Shown in pieces: positions 23,355 to 33,040 of a stretch of 33,290 nucleotides of DNA. Every line of letters begins with the position of its first letter. Within the stretch, counting starts at the first letter, position 1. Position numbers and translations under genes: made by a program. The stretch comes from Clostridiaceae bacterium (GTDB taxonomy: Bacteria > Bacillota > Clostridia > Oscillospirales > Acutalibacteraceae): the NCBI GenBank assembly GCA_021769555.1, contig JAETSR010000023.1:1-33290 (forward strand), in the 5' to 3' direction. Under the pieces are notes generated by a model. It was given only the letters and a program-made list of their open reading frames with translations, searched no databases and was not told where the DNA came from.

Positions 23355-24056
23355 ATGGCGCTGTTTGTAATTGCGGACCTGCATTTGTCCCTGGGAGCAG
23401 ATAAACCCATGGATGTTTTTCGTGGATGGCAGGACTATGTCCAGAGGCTTGAGGAGAACTGGCGGGCTTCCGTCACTCCTGAGGACACCATAGTTATAGC
23501 CGGGGACATTTCCTGGGCTATGAAGCTTGAAGACTGTACAAAGGATTTCGCTTTTATCAACTCCCTGCCGGGGCAGAAGCTTCTGATGAAGGGGAACCAC
23601 GATTACTGGTGGAACACCAGAAACAAGATAGACCGGTTTCTCTCTGCCAACGGCTTTGATACTATACGGATAATGCACAACTGCGGGTACAGGGTGGGGA
23701 ATCGGGCAGTCTGCGGCACTCGGGGCTGGCTCTATAATTCCGAAACGGATGAAGACCGCAAGATTGTGAACCGGGAGGCCGGGCGGCTTTTAGCGTCTAT
23801 GGCAGAGGCGAAGGCCCTGGGCGGTCAGCTTACGGTATTCCTCCATTACCCTCCGGTGTACGGGGGTATGGAATGCCGGGAGATACTGGATATCCTTGTG
23901 GAAAATCAGGTTTCTGACTGCTATTTTGGGCATATCCACGGGCAGTACGCCGCCCAGAAGGCCCTGACCGGCAATTACAAGGGTGTGAGTATGCACCTGA
24001 TTTCCTGTGATTATGTAAATTTCCGGCCTGTGCTTGTTGCGGACAGCTCTGATTAA
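23355..24056 (+). CDS. Calcineurin-like metallophosphoesterase
   Basis: The 233-residue protein carries the metal-binding motifs of the family: DLH (in IADLHLS), GDISW, GNHDYWW, HYPP and FGHIHG. These bind two metal ions for hydrolysis of phosphomonoesters or phosphodiesters. There is no signal peptide, so it acts in the cytoplasm. It starts two bases after thrC and is probably cotranscribed with it. The GDISWAM and NHDYWW forms belong to a bacterial subfamily often called a serine/threonine phosphatase, but the substrate cannot be read from the sequence. Confidence 0.9.
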   Translation: MALFVIADLHLSLGADKPMDVFRGWQDYVQRLEENWRASVTPEDTIVIAGDISWAMKLEDCTKDFAFINSLPGQKLLMKGNHDYWWNTRNKIDRFLSANGFDTIRIMHNCGYRVGNRAVCGTRGWLYNSETDEDRKIVNREAGRLLASMAEAKALGGQLTVFLHYPPVYGGMECREILDILVENQVSDCYFGHIHGQYAAQKALTGNYKGVSMHLISCDYVNFRPVLVADSSD

Positions 24057-24131
24057 GGGATATTTCTGGGTCTATAACCGTAATTTCCTCAGAATATTTG
24101 CAAAAAAGGTATAGATTATTGCGCCATGTTG

Positions 24132-24140
24132 TGATATAAT
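24132..24140 (+). promoter_or_regulatory. Extended -10 promoter before tig
   Basis: TGATATAAT (24132-24140) is a perfect -10 box with the TG extension. At 17 bases upstream there is only a weak -35 match (TAGATT). The leader of about 66 bases holds a short GC-rich hairpin at about 24160-24175. Confidence 0.6.
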
Positions 24141-24212
24141 GAGCGGGATAGTGAAAATCGCGGCGCCTGCCGCCGGGTTGTATAAAGTTTAAACATGAGA
24201 GGGAAAGTAAAA

Positions 24213-25526
24213 ATGAATTTGAAATCTTCCAACAATGTAGAGACCAACCAGCATGAGCTGGTGCTGGAGGTCACTCCCGAGGAACTGAATCAGGCCATCA
24301 ACGAGGTCTATAAGCGCGAGAGCAAGCGTATGAACGTGCCCGGCTTCCGCAAGGGCAAGGCTCCCCGGACGTTCATCGAAAAATATTACGGTGAGGACGT
24401 CTTCTTCCAGGCAGCTGTAGACCACCTCTATAACCCGATGATGAGCACGGCCATCGACGAGTCCGGGCTGGAGGTCGTCGGCGTGAACAGCTATCAGATT
24501 GAGAAGATAAGCAAGGAAGAGGGCATTGAGGCCAAGCTGGTGGTTACTGTGCAGCCCGAGGTGAAGATTGACAACTACAAGGGCATTGAGGTCGTAAAGG
24601 AGTCCGTTGAACCCACTGCCGAGGAAGTCGATAATGAAATTGAGCGCATACGCCAGCGCAACTCCAGGGTCGTAACCGTGGAGGGCCGTTCCGCTGAGGA
24701 CGGCGACATAGTGGTCATAGACTTCGACGGCTACACTGACGGCAAGCAGTTTGACGGCGGCAAGGCTGAGAATTTCGACCTTACTCTTGGCTCAGGACAG
24801 TTTATCCCCGGCTTCGAGGACCAGATTGTCGGTCATAACGTAGATGACGAGTTCGACGTGAACGTGAAGTTCCCGGAGGACTACCACGCCGAGGAGCTAA
24901 AGGGCAAGGACGCTGTTTTTAAGGTCAGGCTGCATGAGATAAAGCACCGCGAGCTGCCCGATGTGGACGACGAGTTTGTTAAGGATGTAAGTGAGTTCGA
25001 CACACTTGATGAGTACCGCAAGGATATTGAAAAGAATATACGCACCCGCAAGGAGAACGCTTCTGAGGCCAGCATTGAGCAGCAGCTTATAAAGGCCATC
25101 ATCGACAGGGTTGAGGCCGACGTGCCTAAGATGATGATTGACCGTGAGGTAGACGAGATAATCAACTCCTTTGACATGCAGCTTCGCGACCAGGGCATGA
25201 ATTTGGAGACATACCTGAAGTATACTCAGGGCACTGTCGAAAGCCTGCAGGAGCAGTACCGCGAGCGTGCCGAGCAGCAGGTCAGGGTACGCCTGGGCCT
25301 TGCAAAAATAGCGGAGCTCGAGGGCTTTGAGGCCTCTGACGAGGAAATCGAGGCAGAGTACAAGAAGATATCAGACGCTTATGGTATGCCTATTGAGAAT
25401 GTAAAGAATATGGTTCGTCCTAAGGATATAGCCAAGGATGTTTACAACCAGAAGGCAATGGACCTGGTCAAGGAGAATGTCGTTTACACCGACAAGGCCC
25501 CTGAGTCCGGCAAATCAGAGGGATAA
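24213..25526 (+). CDS. tig: Trigger factor (ribosome-bound chaperone and prolyl isomerase)
   Basis: Trigger factor binds at the ribosome exit tunnel and assists folding of new chains. The N-terminal domain carries the ribosome-docking loop in VPGFRKGKAPR. An FKBP-type prolyl isomerase domain (about 150-240) follows, with VVIDFDGYTDG and FIPGFEDQIVG. The C-terminal helical chaperone arms follow to residue 437. I choose ATG 24213 with AGAGGG about nine bases upstream; an ATG at 24195 would add a poorly conserved six residues. Highly acidic tracts are usual for this protein. clpP and clpX follow, the conserved tig-clpP-clpX order. Confidence 0.97.
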   Translation: MNLKSSNNVETNQHELVLEVTPEELNQAINEVYKRESKRMNVPGFRKGKAPRTFIEKYYGEDVFFQAAVDHLYNPMMSTAIDESGLEVVGVNSYQIEKISKEEGIEAKLVVTVQPEVKIDNYKGIEVVKESVEPTAEEVDNEIERIRQRNSRVVTVEGRSAEDGDIVVIDFDGYTDGKQFDGGKAENFDLTLGSGQFIPGFEDQIVGHNVDDEFDVNVKFPEDYHAEELKGKDAVFKVRLHEIKHRELPDVDDEFVKDVSEFDTLDEYRKDIEKNIRTRKENASEASIEQQLIKAIIDRVEADVPKMMIDREVDEIINSFDMQLRDQGMNLETYLKYTQGTVESLQEQYRERAEQQVRVRLGLAKIAELEGFEASDEEIEAEYKKISDAYGMPIENVKNMVRPKDIAKDVYNQKAMDLVKENVVYTDKAPESGKSEG

Positions 25527-25615
25527 AAAATTGTTGGGCTAAACCGACATATTTGGGAATAAATCTTATTGTTCGGATGAATAATATTATATGCGTCTTG
25601 TGAAAGGAGTTGCAC

Positions 25616-26197
25616 ATGAGCCTAGTACCATATGTAGTAGAACAGACCAACAGAGGAGAACGCTCCTACGATATCTTCTCCCGCCTGCTCAATGACCGCA
25701 TTATTCTCCTTAACGAGGAGGTCAACAATGCCTCTGCCGGGGTCATCGTAGCCCAGCTTCTCTACCTTGAGGGACAGGACCCTGAGAAGGACATCGCACT
25801 GTACATCAACAGTCCCGGCGGAGTGATTACGGACGGTATGGCTATCTATGACACAATGCAGTATATAAAGTGCGATGTGTCCACAATCTGTATCGGTATG
25901 GCAGCCAGTATGGGGGCATTCCTGCTTGCGGCAGGGGCTAAGGGCAAGAGGTTTGCACTGCCCAACAGCGAGATAATGATACACCAGCCCAGCGGCGGCG
26001 CAAAAGGCCAGGCCACGGATATCAGCATTCACGCGAACCACATTTTGCGTACCAAAAGGCGCCTGAATGAGATTCTGGCTGAGCGCACCGGCCAGCCCAT
26101 TGAGGTCGTGGAGCGGGATACCGAGCGTGACAATTTCCTTACTGCCCAAGAAGCTTTAGAGTACGGCCTGATTGACAAAGTCATCGACAAGAGATAA
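25616..26197 (+). CDS. clpP: ATP-dependent Clp protease proteolytic subunit
   Basis: ClpP forms the two-ring serine protease chamber that degrades proteins delivered by ClpX or ClpC. The catalytic triad is visible as Ser98 (GMAASMG), His123 (MIHQPSGG) and Asp172 (TERDNF). At 193 residues it has the usual length. ATG 25616 has GAAAGGAG six bases upstream; the TTG at 25610 is not needed. The N-terminal [20 protein letters not shown] is the typical mature end and short propeptide region. The gap from tig is 89 bases, with no clear promoter and no CtsR-type operator that I can see. Confidence 0.98.
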   Translation: MSLVPYVVEQTNRGERSYDIFSRLLNDRIILLNEEVNNASAGVIVAQLLYLEGQDPEKDIALYINSPGGVITDGMAIYDTMQYIKCDVSTICIGMAASMGAFLLAAGAKGKRFALPNSEIMIHQPSGGAKGQATDISIHANHILRTKRRLNEILAERTGQPIEVVERDTERDNFLTAQEALEYGLIDKVIDKR

Positions 26198-26216
26198 CCG
26201 GAAAGGATGCGGACGA

Positions 26217-27524
26217 ATGCCAGTGAACAATGAAAGCGATATAGCCTGTTCATTTTGCGGCAAGCCCCAGATGATGGCCGGCCAGCTGATTGCCGGGGCT
26301 GGTGTGTATATCTGTGATTCCTGTGTGCGGCTTTGCATGTCTATTATCAGTGACGAGGACCGTTTGAAGCACGGCAACAGAGTCAGCGAGCGGGACGGGA
26401 GCGTTTTGCTGCCGAAGCCTGTGGAAATCAAGAGCAAGCTTGACGAGTACGTGATAGGGCAGAACGAGGCTAAAATCGCCCTTTCGGTTGCCGTCTATAA
26501 CCACTATAAGCGTATCTATTTCACCGGCGACGACGGTGTTGAGCTGTCAAAAAGCAATGTGCTGCTGCTGGGGCCCACCGGCGTGGGCAAAACCTATCTG
26601 GCCCAGACCCTGGCGAAGCTTTTGGATGTACCCTTTGCCATTGCGGACGCCACCACCCTTACTGAGGCCGGATATGTTGGAGATGATGTTGAAAATATCC
26701 TTTTGCGGCTTATCCAGGCGGCGGACTATGACATCTTCCGTGCTGAGCGGGGCATAATCTATATTGACGAAATCGATAAGATTTCCCGCAAGTCAGAGAA
26801 CCAGTCCATAACCCGTGACGTCAGCGGCGAGGGTGTGCAGCAGGCCCTTTTAAAGATACTTGAGGGCACCACGGCAAGTGTTCCGCCGAAGGGCGGGCGC
26901 AAGCATCCCCAGCAGGAGGCTATAAATATTGACACCTCCAATATTCTCTTCATATGCGGCGGCGCGTTTGACGGCCTGGAGAAGGTCGTGCAGAAGCGTA
27001 TGGCTTCAAGCTCTTTGGGCTTTGGCGGGGAGGTCCACGGCAAGCGTGAGATGGACGAGAAAAACTGGATGAAGGAAGTTACCCCTCATGACCTGGTGAA
27101 ATACGGCCTCATCCCTGAGCTGGTCGGTCGTATCCCGGTTATATCCTCATTGGAAGCCCTTGACGAGGAGGCTTTGGTCCGTATTCTGAGAGAACCAAAA
27201 AATTCCCTTATTCAGCAGTATAAAAAGCTGTTTGACCTGGACAGGGTCGATTTGGAGTTCACTGACGACGCTTTGGCGGCCATTGCAAAAAAGACACTGG
27301 AGCGCAAAACCGGTGCTCGCGGCCTGCGGGCTATTTTGGAGGACCTTCTCATGCCGATAATGTATCAGGTCCCAAGTGATTATACCGTGGAAAAGGTCCT
27401 TATTACCAAAGATATGGTCGATAAGGACGCAAGCCCGGAGATAGTCTACAATAAGGAACGCAAGCCGATGAAAATAAGGATAACTACCCCAAAGCGCAGA
27501 GAGCGCAGGGATTCGGCATCTTAA
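26217..27524 (+). CDS. clpX: Clp protease ATP-binding subunit ClpX
   Basis: ClpX is the AAA+ unfoldase that feeds substrates to ClpP. An N-terminal zinc domain has Cys11, Cys14, Cys33 and Cys36. Walker A GPTGVGKT is at 119-126 and Walker B is in YIDEIDKI. The [10 protein letters not shown] sensor-2 region follows. The protein has 435 residues from ATG 26217, which has GAAAGGATG upstream. A longer frame opening with TTG 26172 lies in the end of clpP and adds residues outside the family. The stop is followed by 72 bases before lon. The clpP-clpX-lon order is conserved. Confidence 0.97.
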   Translation: MPVNNESDIACSFCGKPQMMAGQLIAGAGVYICDSCVRLCMSIISDEDRLKHGNRVSERDGSVLLPKPVEIKSKLDEYVIGQNEAKIALSVAVYNHYKRIYFTGDDGVELSKSNVLLLGPTGVGKTYLAQTLAKLLDVPFAIADATTLTEAGYVGDDVENILLRLIQAADYDIFRAERGIIYIDEIDKISRKSENQSITRDVSGEGVQQALLKILEGTTASVPPKGGRKHPQQEAINIDTSNILFICGGAFDGLEKVVQKRMASSSLGFGGEVHGKREMDEKNWMKEVTPHDLVKYGLIPELVGRIPVISSLEALDEEALVRILREPKNSLIQQYKKLFDLDRVDLEFTDDALAAIAKKTLERKTGARGLRAILEDLLMPIMYQVPSDYTVEKVLITKDMVDKDASPEIVYNKERKPMKIRITTPKRRERRDSAS

Positions 27525-27596
27525 AATTCAAAACAGCTTGAAGGCTGCCGCCGATAAAAACCGGTTGCAGTCTTTCGCTGGTTTTAGGAGAACATC

Positions 27597-30050
27597 ATGC
27601 AAAATTTTACAGATGAAACCATAAAAATGGAAAGCAATATGACCCTGCCGATATTGGCGATACGCGGCCTGGTTTTCTTTCCCGGGATGATGCTGCAGTT
27701 CGACATAACCCGAAAGAAATCGGTGCTTGCCGCGTCTGAGGCCATTGCCAGGGACCGCCTTATTTTCCTTGTGTCCCAGGTGCATATGTCTGAAAATGAG
27801 CCTGTGGGCAGCGACCTGTATAAAATAGGAGTTATTGCCCGGGTCAAGCAGGTGCTTCACCACACCAGTGAGGGTGCGAAGCTGCATGTAGAGGGGCTCT
27901 GCCGGGGCGAGATAATCTCTCTGGCACAAGAGAACCCATACTTAGTGGGCAATATCGCAAAATGCCCGGTGCTGACCTATAAAAAATCATATAGGTCTGA
28001 GGCGCTTATCCGTATAATTCACGAGAAGTTTGACGAATATCTCCGGCTGTTCAAGCATGTGCCGCCGGACGTGCTTCTTGGAGTTCTGCAGGAGAAGGAC
28101 TGCGGGAGGCTTGCAGACTATATCGCAGCGAATATCTCCATAGACTTTGAACGCAAGCAGTACATACTGGACGAGCTCAGGCCATTAAAGCGTATGCAGA
28201 AGCTTATCGCCGTACTGACTGAGGAAATACAGATACTCGAGGTTGAGAACGAAATAAACCAGAAGGCTCAGGCCCAGATAGACGAAAATCAGCGTGAATA
28301 CTTCCTGAAGGAGCAGCTGCGGGCCATAACAAGCGAGCTGGGGGAGGACGACAATCCTCAGCAGGAGGCGGATGAGATAAAGGACAAAGTGCTGTCGCTT
28401 AATCTTCCGAAGGTGTGTGAGGAGAAGCTGCTCAAGGAGTGCGATAAGCTTTACCGTATGCCGTCCGGCTCCCATGAGGCAAGCGTCATCCGGCTGTATC
28501 TTGATACCTGCCTTGAGCTGCCGTGGAATAAGTCCTCCAAGGAGAAGCTGGACCTGAAGCGTGCCCAGAGGATACTGGACCGTGACCACTACGGCATGGA
28601 AAAGGTGAAGGAACGTTTCATCGAGACTCTTGCCGTACGAAGCTTGGCGCCTGCCCAGACAGGGCAGATTATCTGCCTGGTGGGCCCTCCCGGCGTGGGA
28701 AAGACCTCAATAGCGCGCTCCATAGCCCAGGCGACAGGGCGTAAGTATGTGCGTGTGTCTCTGGGCGGCGTAAGCGACGAGGCGGAGATAATGGGACATA
28801 GGAAAACCTATGTGGGCTCCATGCCCGGACGCATAATCAACGCAATAAAGCAGGCGGGGACCAAAAACCCATTGCTGCTCCTGGATGAAATAGACAAGCT
28901 GGGCAGCAACTTTAAGGGAGACCCATCATCGGCGCTGCTGGAAGTCCTTGACCCCGAGCAAAACGGCGAGTTCACCGACCACTATATCGACATGCCCTTT
29001 GACCTGAGCCAGGTGCTGTTTATTACTACAGCCAACGACGCCTCCCGCATTCCCGGTCCGCTGTATGACCGCATGGACATCATTGAGCTTAGAAGCTATA
29101 CCCTTGATGAGAAGCTGAACATAGCCTTGAAGCATCTTGTACGCAAGCAGCTTGACAAGCATGGAATCAAGCCTTCTCAATTAAAATTCCAGCGTACTGG
29201 TATGCGCCAGCTGATTGACGGATATACCCGCGAAGCCGGTGTCCGCACCCTTGAGAGGCAAATAGCCGCTATCTGCCGCAAGGTCGCGAAAATGATTGTG
29301 AGCGACGAAGATTTCAAAAGCTATACCGTGCGCCCGGAGAAGCTTGAGGAGCTGCTGGGTCCGCGCAAATATATGAAAGATAATGTGGCCAAAGAGGATA
29401 TTGTTGGGCTGGTGAACGGCCTGGCCTGGACAAGTGTTGGCGGCGAGCTTCTGCCCATAGAGGTAGCGGTTATGGAGGGGAGCGGAAAGATACAGCTCAC
29501 CGGTTCCTTGGGCGACGTTATGAAGGAGTCTGCCAATGCCGCCATAACTTGTATCCGAACCCGGGCGGCGGAGCTTGGAATAACGCCAAAATTCTATGAA
29601 AAGTACGATATACATGTACATGCCCCCGAGGGCGCCGTGCCTAAGGACGGTCCGTCCGCCGGTACCGCGATGGCTACGGCCATAACCTCTGCACTCTGCG
29701 GTATTCCCGTTCGTCATGATGTCGCCATGACAGGCGAGATAACTCTTCAGGGCCGCGTGCTGCCTATAGGCGGTTTGAGGGAGAAATCTATGGCGGCATA
29801 TAAAAACGGCGTCAAGACGGTGCTTATTCCCGCGGATAACCTGCCGGATTTGGCTGAAATAGACCAAATTGTAAAGGATAATGTGCAATTTATTCCCATC
29901 AAGAAAATTGACGCGGCACTTGAAAACGCGCTTCAGTATATGCCTATGCCACTGCCCCAGGAGGCCACCGTTATACAGGCGGAGGTCGTAAAGGCCCCGG
30001 CTTCCGGGTATGCCTGTGACAGCAGCCAGCAGCAAAGGAGTTACCAGTGA
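27597..30050 (+). CDS. lon: ATP-dependent Lon protease
   Basis: Lon degrades misfolded and regulatory proteins in the cytoplasm. The substrate-binding LAN domain covers about 15-210, and a coiled helical region follows. The AAA+ domain has Walker A GPPGVGKT at 363-370 and Walker B in LLLDEIDKL. The C-terminal protease has the Ser687-Lys730 dyad in KDGPSAGTA and GGLREKS. At 817 residues it is a normal LonA. It has a TAGGAGAA ribosome site. This is LonA, not the sporulation-specific LonB, because the LAN domain is complete. Its stop overlaps engB (GTGA). Confidence 0.97.
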   Translation: MQNFTDETIKMESNMTLPILAIRGLVFFPGMMLQFDITRKKSVLAASEAIARDRLIFLVSQVHMSENEPVGSDLYKIGVIARVKQVLHHTSEGAKLHVEGLCRGEIISLAQENPYLVGNIAKCPVLTYKKSYRSEALIRIIHEKFDEYLRLFKHVPPDVLLGVLQEKDCGRLADYIAANISIDFERKQYILDELRPLKRMQKLIAVLTEEIQILEVENEINQKAQAQIDENQREYFLKEQLRAITSELGEDDNPQQEADEIKDKVLSLNLPKVCEEKLLKECDKLYRMPSGSHEASVIRLYLDTCLELPWNKSSKEKLDLKRAQRILDRDHYGMEKVKERFIETLAVRSLAPAQTGQIICLVGPPGVGKTSIARSIAQATGRKYVRVSLGGVSDEAEIMGHRKTYVGSMPGRIINAIKQAGTKNPLLLLDEIDKLGSNFKGDPSSALLEVLDPEQNGEFTDHYIDMPFDLSQVLFITTANDASRIPGPLYDRMDIIELRSYTLDEKLNIALKHLVRKQLDKHGIKPSQLKFQRTGMRQLIDGYTREAGVRTLERQIAAICRKVAKMIVSDEDFKSYTVRPEKLEELLGPRKYMKDNVAKEDIVGLVNGLAWTSVGGELLPIEVAVMEGSGKIQLTGSLGDVMKESANAAITCIRTRAAELGITPKFYEKYDIHVHAPEGAVPKDGPSAGTAMATAITSALCGIPVRHDVAMTGEITLQGRVLPIGGLREKSMAAYKNGVKTVLIPADNLPDLAEIDQIVKDNVQFIPIKKIDAALENALQYMPMPLPQEATVIQAEVVKAPASGYACDSSQQQRSYQ

Positions 30051-30628
30051 ATTTTCAGAATGCAGAATTTGAGACGGCCGCCGGCACGGCAAGCCAGCTT
30101 CCGAAAGCTGTTGTCCCGGAGATAGCTTTCTCAGGCCGGTCAAACGTCGGGAAATCCTCACTGCTTAACAAGCTGGTGAATCGGAAGGCCCTGGCACGTA
30201 CCAGCTCGACGCCGGGAAAGACGGCTACCATAAATTTTTACCGGCTTGCAGAGTGCCGTTTCGTGGACCTGCCCGGCTATGGATATGCTAAAGTCGCAAA
30301 AACTGAAAAGGACCGCTGGGCGGCGCTGGTAAACGGATATTTTGCGGAGGAAAGGCAGCTCTGTCTGGTGCTGCAGCTGATTGACATGCGGCATAAGCCC
30401 ACTGCGGACGATTTGCAGATGATAGATTTTTTGCGGTCAGGCGGCTATCCGTTCGCGGTCGTGTGCACTAAGAGCGATAAGCTGAATAAGTCGGAAACCA
30501 CGGCACAAATTGCGCTTTTTACGGAGCTTTTTGCCTCAAAAAATATAGCTTTTTACCCTTTTTCTGCCGTAAAGGGCACCGGCCTGGAAGAGATAAAGGC
30601 GCTGATATCAAGCGCTCTTGAAGGATAA
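30047..30628 (+). CDS. engB: Ribosome biogenesis GTP-binding protein YsxC/EngB
   Basis: This is an essential GTPase that takes part in 50S assembly. The G1 motif GRSNVGKSS is at 30-38, and G3 is in DLPGYGYAKV. G4 is TKSD, as is usual for this family. The protein has 193 residues. The start is GTG 30047, overlapping the lon stop by GTGA, with AAAGGAG upstream. lon-ysxC is also an adjacent pair in Bacillus. It is the fourth ribosome-linked GTPase or ribosomal protein gene in the window after rsgA, rplS and rbgA. Confidence 0.96.
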   Translation: MNFQNAEFETAAGTASQLPKAVVPEIAFSGRSNVGKSSLLNKLVNRKALARTSSTPGKTATINFYRLAECRFVDLPGYGYAKVAKTEKDRWAALVNGYFAEERQLCLVLQLIDMRHKPTADDLQMIDFLRSGGYPFAVVCTKSDKLNKSETTAQIALFTELFASKNIAFYPFSAVKGTGLEEIKALISSALEG

Positions 30629-30645
30629 ACCTATAGGGGAAAGGA

Positions 30646-31950
30646 ATGGTAAATATTTACTCACCTTGTTTGAGCATCAATGAAAACGGCCATCTGACCA
30701 TAAGCGGCTGTGATACTATTGCTTTAGCAGAGCAGTATGGTACGCCGCTTTACGTTATAAGTGAGGATGAGGTACGCCGCGTCTGTAAAAGCTATGCCGA
30801 CTCCTTTGAGAAGTTCTATCACGGCAACGGCCGGCCGATTTATGCAAGTAAAGCGTTCAGCTGTAAAGAGATGTATCGTATTGTTACCAGTGAGGGCCTT
30901 GATGTAGAGGTGGTGTCAGGCGGCGAGCTTTACACCGCGCTGCAGGCCGGGGTACCTGGAAAAAATATCCATTTCCAGGGAAATAATAAAACCCAAAAGG
31001 AGCTTGAGTTTGCTATAGACAGTGGTGTTGGCGATATTGTGGTCGACAATTTTACTGAGCTTGAGCTTTTGGGAAAGCTGGCCGCGGAAAAGGGTAAAAC
31101 TGTATGCATTTCCCTTCGTGTGAAGCCCGGCATAGACGCGCATACCCATGAGTTTATCCGTACAGGCCAGGTTGACTCAAAGTTCGGGCTCGACCTGGCA
31201 AGCGGAGAAGCTTTACAGGCGGCCAAGCTCGCTGTTAAGACGGATGGTGTAAAGCTTATTGGTTTACACTGCCATATAGGCTCTCAGATTATGGAGAAGG
31301 AGCCATTTGTACATGCGGCAGAGGTAATGCTTGAGCTGCATCACTGTATCTGCAAAGAGCTCGGCCTTGAACTGGAACAGCTGAACCTGGGCGGCGGCTT
31401 CGGCATTCATTATCTTGAAACAGATGATTTTATACCGTATCATGAGTATATGGAGGCTGTTTCTGCAAAAATCGGGGAAAAATGCAGGGAATACGGCATA
31501 AATCAGCCCAGGATTTACATTGAGCCGGGCCGCTCCATTGTGGGCGAGGCTGGAATAACACTGTACACAGTTGGCAATATCAAAGAAATTCCTGGTGTGC
31601 GAAACTATGTTGCTATTGACGGCGGTATGTTTGAAAACCCTCGCTATGCCCTCTATCAGTCGGACTACACCTGTCTGATAGCCAATAAGGCGGCTCAGCC
31701 AGTGGATTATGTGGCTACAATCGCTGGAAAATGCTGTGAGAGCGGGGACTTGATTCAGGAGCACACCCATATCCAGAAGCCCGAGGCCGGTGATGTTCTT
31801 GCTGTGCTTTCAACCGGGGCCTACAATTATTCTATGGCCTCAAACTACAACCGCAACCCCAGGCCTGCCTGTGTAATGGTAAAGCAGGGGGAGAGCCGGA
31901 TAATTATAAAGGGCGAAACATATGAAGACCTGGTGCGCAATGACCTTTGA
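30646..31950 (+). CDS. lysA: Diaminopimelate decarboxylase
   Basis: This PLP enzyme makes lysine from meso-diaminopimelate. It has the alanine-racemase-type barrel, with the PLP lysine Lys69 in YASKAF, HCHIGSQI, the phosphate-binding GGGFGI, EPGRSIVGEAG, and Cys364 and the acidic residues of CCESGDL. At 434 residues it has a normal length. An AGGGGAAAGG ribosome site precedes the ATG. It lies 17 bases after engB and its stop is 17 bases before the YerC-like gene. No T-box or lysine riboswitch fits in the short gap. Confidence 0.95.
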   Translation: MVNIYSPCLSINENGHLTISGCDTIALAEQYGTPLYVISEDEVRRVCKSYADSFEKFYHGNGRPIYASKAFSCKEMYRIVTSEGLDVEVVSGGELYTALQAGVPGKNIHFQGNNKTQKELEFAIDSGVGDIVVDNFTELELLGKLAAEKGKTVCISLRVKPGIDAHTHEFIRTGQVDSKFGLDLASGEALQAAKLAVKTDGVKLIGLHCHIGSQIMEKEPFVHAAEVMLELHHCICKELGLELEQLNLGGGFGIHYLETDDFIPYHEYMEAVSAKIGEKCREYGINQPRIYIEPGRSIVGEAGITLYTVGNIKEIPGVRNYVAIDGGMFENPRYALYQSDYTCLIANKAAQPVDYVATIAGKCCESGDLIQEHTHIQKPEAGDVLAVLSTGAYNYSMASNYNRNPRPACVMVKQGESRIIIKGETYEDLVRNDL

Positions 31951-31967
31951 TTCGGAGGATAAACGCG

Positions 31968-32282
31968 ATGAATGATAAACTGCAGGACGGAAATATAGAT
32001 GCACTTTTCAATGCTATCCTGAGCTTAGAAACTGCCGATGAATGCTATAAGTTTTTTGAGGACCTGTGCACGGTGCCTGAGCTGAAGGCTATGTCTCAGC
32101 GTCTGGCAGTGGCCCGTATGCTCACTCAGCGGCACATCTACTCTGATATCGTCGCTGAGACCGGCGCTTCTACCGCAACCATCAGCCGTGTTGCTAGGGC
32201 CCTGAACTATGGGAGCGACGGTTACCATTTGGTATTTGAGCGCATTGGAATCGACACTGAAAACAAAGCCAACGGGGAATAA
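31968..32282 (+). CDS. TrpR/YerC-family transcriptional regulator
   Basis: The protein has 104 residues from ATG 31968, with GGAGG about 10 bases upstream; a TTG at 31947 has no site. The middle reads FFEDLCTVPELKAMSQRL, followed by a helix-turn-helix (about 60-85) with SDIVAETGASTATISRVARAL. This is the pattern of the YerC/YecD group of Trp-repressor-like proteins (TIGR02531). The target genes of the group are not well known, and no tryptophan genes are nearby. It lies between lysA and a methyltransferase and is probably in the same transcript. Confidence 0.9.
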   Translation: MNDKLQDGNIDALFNAILSLETADECYKFFEDLCTVPELKAMSQRLAVARMLTQRHIYSDIVAETGASTATISRVARALNYGSDGYHLVFERIGIDTENKANGE

Positions 32283-32283
32283 T

Positions 32284-33030
32284 ATGGCTGGGTATTCTGT
32301 ATTCTCTCAGTATTATGACGTCCTTATGTCTGGCGCGGAATATTCTGAGCGTGCCGAGTATCTGCTTGAGCTTCTGAAAAAATTTGGTCATCAGCCCGGG
32401 CTTACTCTTGACCTGGCCTGCGGGACAGGCTCTCTGACCCTTGAACTGTTCCGCAGGGGGATAGACGTCTACGGTGTGGACGCCTCTGTGGAGATGCTGT
32501 CCCAGGCCCGGGAAAAGTGCGCGGATGCCGGGGCTGATATATTGTTTTTGCGCCAAAAAATGCAGGAACTGGACCTATATGGCACTGTCAACACTGTATT
32601 CTGCACTCTGGACAGCATTAACCATTTACAGGGCAGGGACGAGGTACGGCAGACCTTTCAGCGGGTCTCGCTGTTTCTTGAGCCCGGTGGTTATTTTGTG
32701 TTTGATGTCAACACAGTTTATAAGCACGAGAAAGTTTTAGGAAACAACATTTTTGTATACGATACTGAGCCGGTATATTGTGTATGGAAAAATCGCTGTG
32801 CAGCAGGGTCCGGCCGAGTGGATATCAGCCTGGATTTTTTCGAGCGTGACGGAAGAGTATACCATCGCAGCTCTGAGCACTTTTCGGAGTTTGCCTATCC
32901 TGTAGAGCAGGTGGAGGAATGGCTTAGAGAGTGCGGCTTCGGCGAGATACATATTTATCATGAGCTTACTATGGACCCGCCGAAGGCCGACAGCCAGAGG
33001 CTTGTTGTTGCGGCCCGAAAGTGTGGATAG
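32284..33030 (+). CDS. Class I SAM-dependent methyltransferase, substrate unknown
   Basis: ATG 32284 begins one base after the stop of the YerC-like gene, with GGGGAA as ribosome site, and gives 248 residues. Motif I is LDLACGTGSLTLEL, followed by the acidic YGVDASVEML that contacts the ribose. FCTLDSINHL lies in the position of motif IV, and a long C-terminal beta-rich part with a conserved-looking DFFERDGR follows. The sequence fits the broad methyltransferase 11/25 class found in Firmicutes, but the substrate cannot be told. A longer frame from 32209 overlaps the upstream gene and lacks family support. Confidence 0.85.
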   Translation: MAGYSVFSQYYDVLMSGAEYSERAEYLLELLKKFGHQPGLTLDLACGTGSLTLELFRRGIDVYGVDASVEMLSQAREKCADAGADILFLRQKMQELDLYGTVNTVFCTLDSINHLQGRDEVRQTFQRVSLFLEPGGYFVFDVNTVYKHEKVLGNNIFVYDTEPVYCVWKNRCAAGSGRVDISLDFFERDGRVYHRSSEHFSEFAYPVEQVEEWLRECGFGEIHIYHELTMDPPKADSQRLVVAARKCG

Positions 33031-33040
33031 GAGAGATAAT

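Noticed and set aside
24119-24140. TTGCGC as the -35 element of the tig promoter
   Set aside because: It is only 10 bases from the TATAAT box, too close for sigma-A; the extended -10 explains the site better.
25527-25615. Promoter or CtsR operator before clpP
   Set aside because: AT-rich sequence gives several -10-like hexamers, but none has a -35 match at a proper distance, and no GGTCAAA-type repeat is present.
27525-27596. Hairpins between clpX and lon as a terminator
   Set aside because: The possible stems are only 4-6 base pairs and lack a T-run.
29181-30161. 326-codon minus-strand frame opposite the lon end and engB start
   Set aside because: The plus-strand genes have full catalytic motifs; the antisense product is low in recognisable structure and lacks a start signal.
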